From: Amycolatopsis camponoti
GTDB taxonomy: Bacteria; Actinomycetota; Actinomycetes; Mycobacteriales; Pseudonocardiaceae
Reading direction: 5' to 3'
Assembly: GCF_902497555.1 (NCBI RefSeq)
Contig: NZ_CABVGP010000001.1
Span: 4,320,501 to 4,384,500 of the forward strand
Length of the DNA: 64,000 bases
A model generated the notes under the pieces. The model searched no databases. It was not told the DNA's origin and saw nothing but the letters and a program-made list of their open reading frames with translations. Shown here one piece after another: positions 63,682 through 64,000 of this stretch (position 1 is its first letter; each line of letters starts with the position of its first letter). Both the position numbers and the translations under genes were made by a program.

Positions 63682-64000
63682 TCAGTAGTGCGTGCCGCTC
63701 CACGACGCCACCCGGGTCGCGAAGAGCACGTCGGCGTTCGCCAGTGCGACCGGATCACGAACCTCGATCCGTCCCGCACCGGCCAGCGCGGACGGCCGCC
63801 ACGTGCCGAAGTAGGCCATCGCCAGTGTCGTGACGTCGAGGCGCAGCGCCGCGGGCTCGTCAGTGCGCCCGGCACCGTCCGCGCTGATCCGGTAGGTACC
63901 GCTGTTGGCCGGCAGCACCGGGTCTTCGACCTCGACGACGACCGGCGCGGCGCTCCCGTACTCCCGCGCCGCCAGCGCCTCCGGGACGTCGACGAGGCGG
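63682..64000 (-). CDS. Eis-like GNAT acetyltransferase, copy 2 (partial, cut by window end)
   Basis: The frame is open to the window edge and encodes the last 105 residues of a protein matching the C-terminal domain of copy 1: PANSGTYRIS against PANTGHYEVT, LAMAYFGTW against LGMLYLGQW, and a final GTHY against GTHF. It is therefore a tandem paralogue. The stop is 52 bases upstream of the start of copy 1. The N-terminal catalytic part is outside the window. Confidence 0.87.
   Translation of the reverse strand, partial: RLVDVPEALAAREYGSAAPVVVEVEDPVLPANSGTYRISADGAGRTDEPAALRLDVTTLAMAYFGTWRPSALAGAGRIEVRDPVALANADVLFATRVASWSGTHY

Overview
The window is very GC-rich DNA with actinomycete-style gene packing: GTG and ATG starts, 1-8 base start/stop overlaps, and several apparently leaderless genes. 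The gene mix (giant NRPS, MbtH, GH18 chitinase with a DasR-type operator, Eis-like acetyltransferases, MazEF-like toxin-antitoxin) suggests a filamentous actinomycete. Amycolatopsis or a relative is my guess, not something the sequence proves.

Region 1 (about 1-35,400, minus strand) is one biosynthetic operon read right to left: a free-standing serine hydrolase of the penicillin-binding-protein/class C beta-lactamase fold (35369-34095), a five-module NRPS (34025-16437), a four-module NRPS (16426-1610), an MFS exporter (1613-360) and an MbtH-like protein (360-163). The NRPS layout is A-T / C-A-T-E / C-A-T-E / C-A-T-E / C-A-T and then C-A-T / C-A-T-E / C-A-T / C-A-T-E. The last module ends in an epimerase and there is no thioesterase domain, so the free-standing hydrolase is the obvious trans-acting cyclase (SurE type). 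Pocket residues read by eye give a predicted nonapeptide: Val, D-Val, D-(Ile/Val), D-(Ile/Val), Val, basic residue, D-Thr, basic residue, D-Asn. Head-to-tail cyclisation between D-Asn and L-Val would give a cationic amphipathic ring that I do not recognise. This is the most interesting system here.

Region 2 (35,370-41,400): an 861-base non-coding stretch of lower GC, a TetR regulator with a clear operator, a divergent membrane protein, an unknown Gly/Ala-rich protein, an epoxide hydrolase, and a two-gene unit of a tRNA-guanine-transglycosylase-like protein with an exact CxCxxC-x25-H zinc pattern plus a small possibly PUA-like protein.

Region 3 (41,486-48,240): a catabolic cluster under an IclR regulator: amidohydrolase (divergent), CaiB-type CoA-transferase, citryl-CoA lyase-like protein, intradiol dioxygenase, quinone-oxidoreductase-like MDR protein and a convergent AhpD-like protein. 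Two matching 15-base operators flank the IclR gene.

Region 4 (48,354-59,033): secreted GH18 chitinase with a DasR-like site, a divergent FtsX-type ABC transporter with two ATPases, a VOC protein, an SDR facing a LysR regulator, a cytochrome P450 and an SGNH hydrolase.

Region 5 (59,076-64,000): MazEF-like toxin-antitoxin, Lrp regulator coupled to an Xaa-Pro peptidase, a 5'-3' exonuclease and two tandem Eis-like acetyltransferases, the second cut by the window end. I saw no rRNA, tRNA, CRISPR array or insertion sequence.
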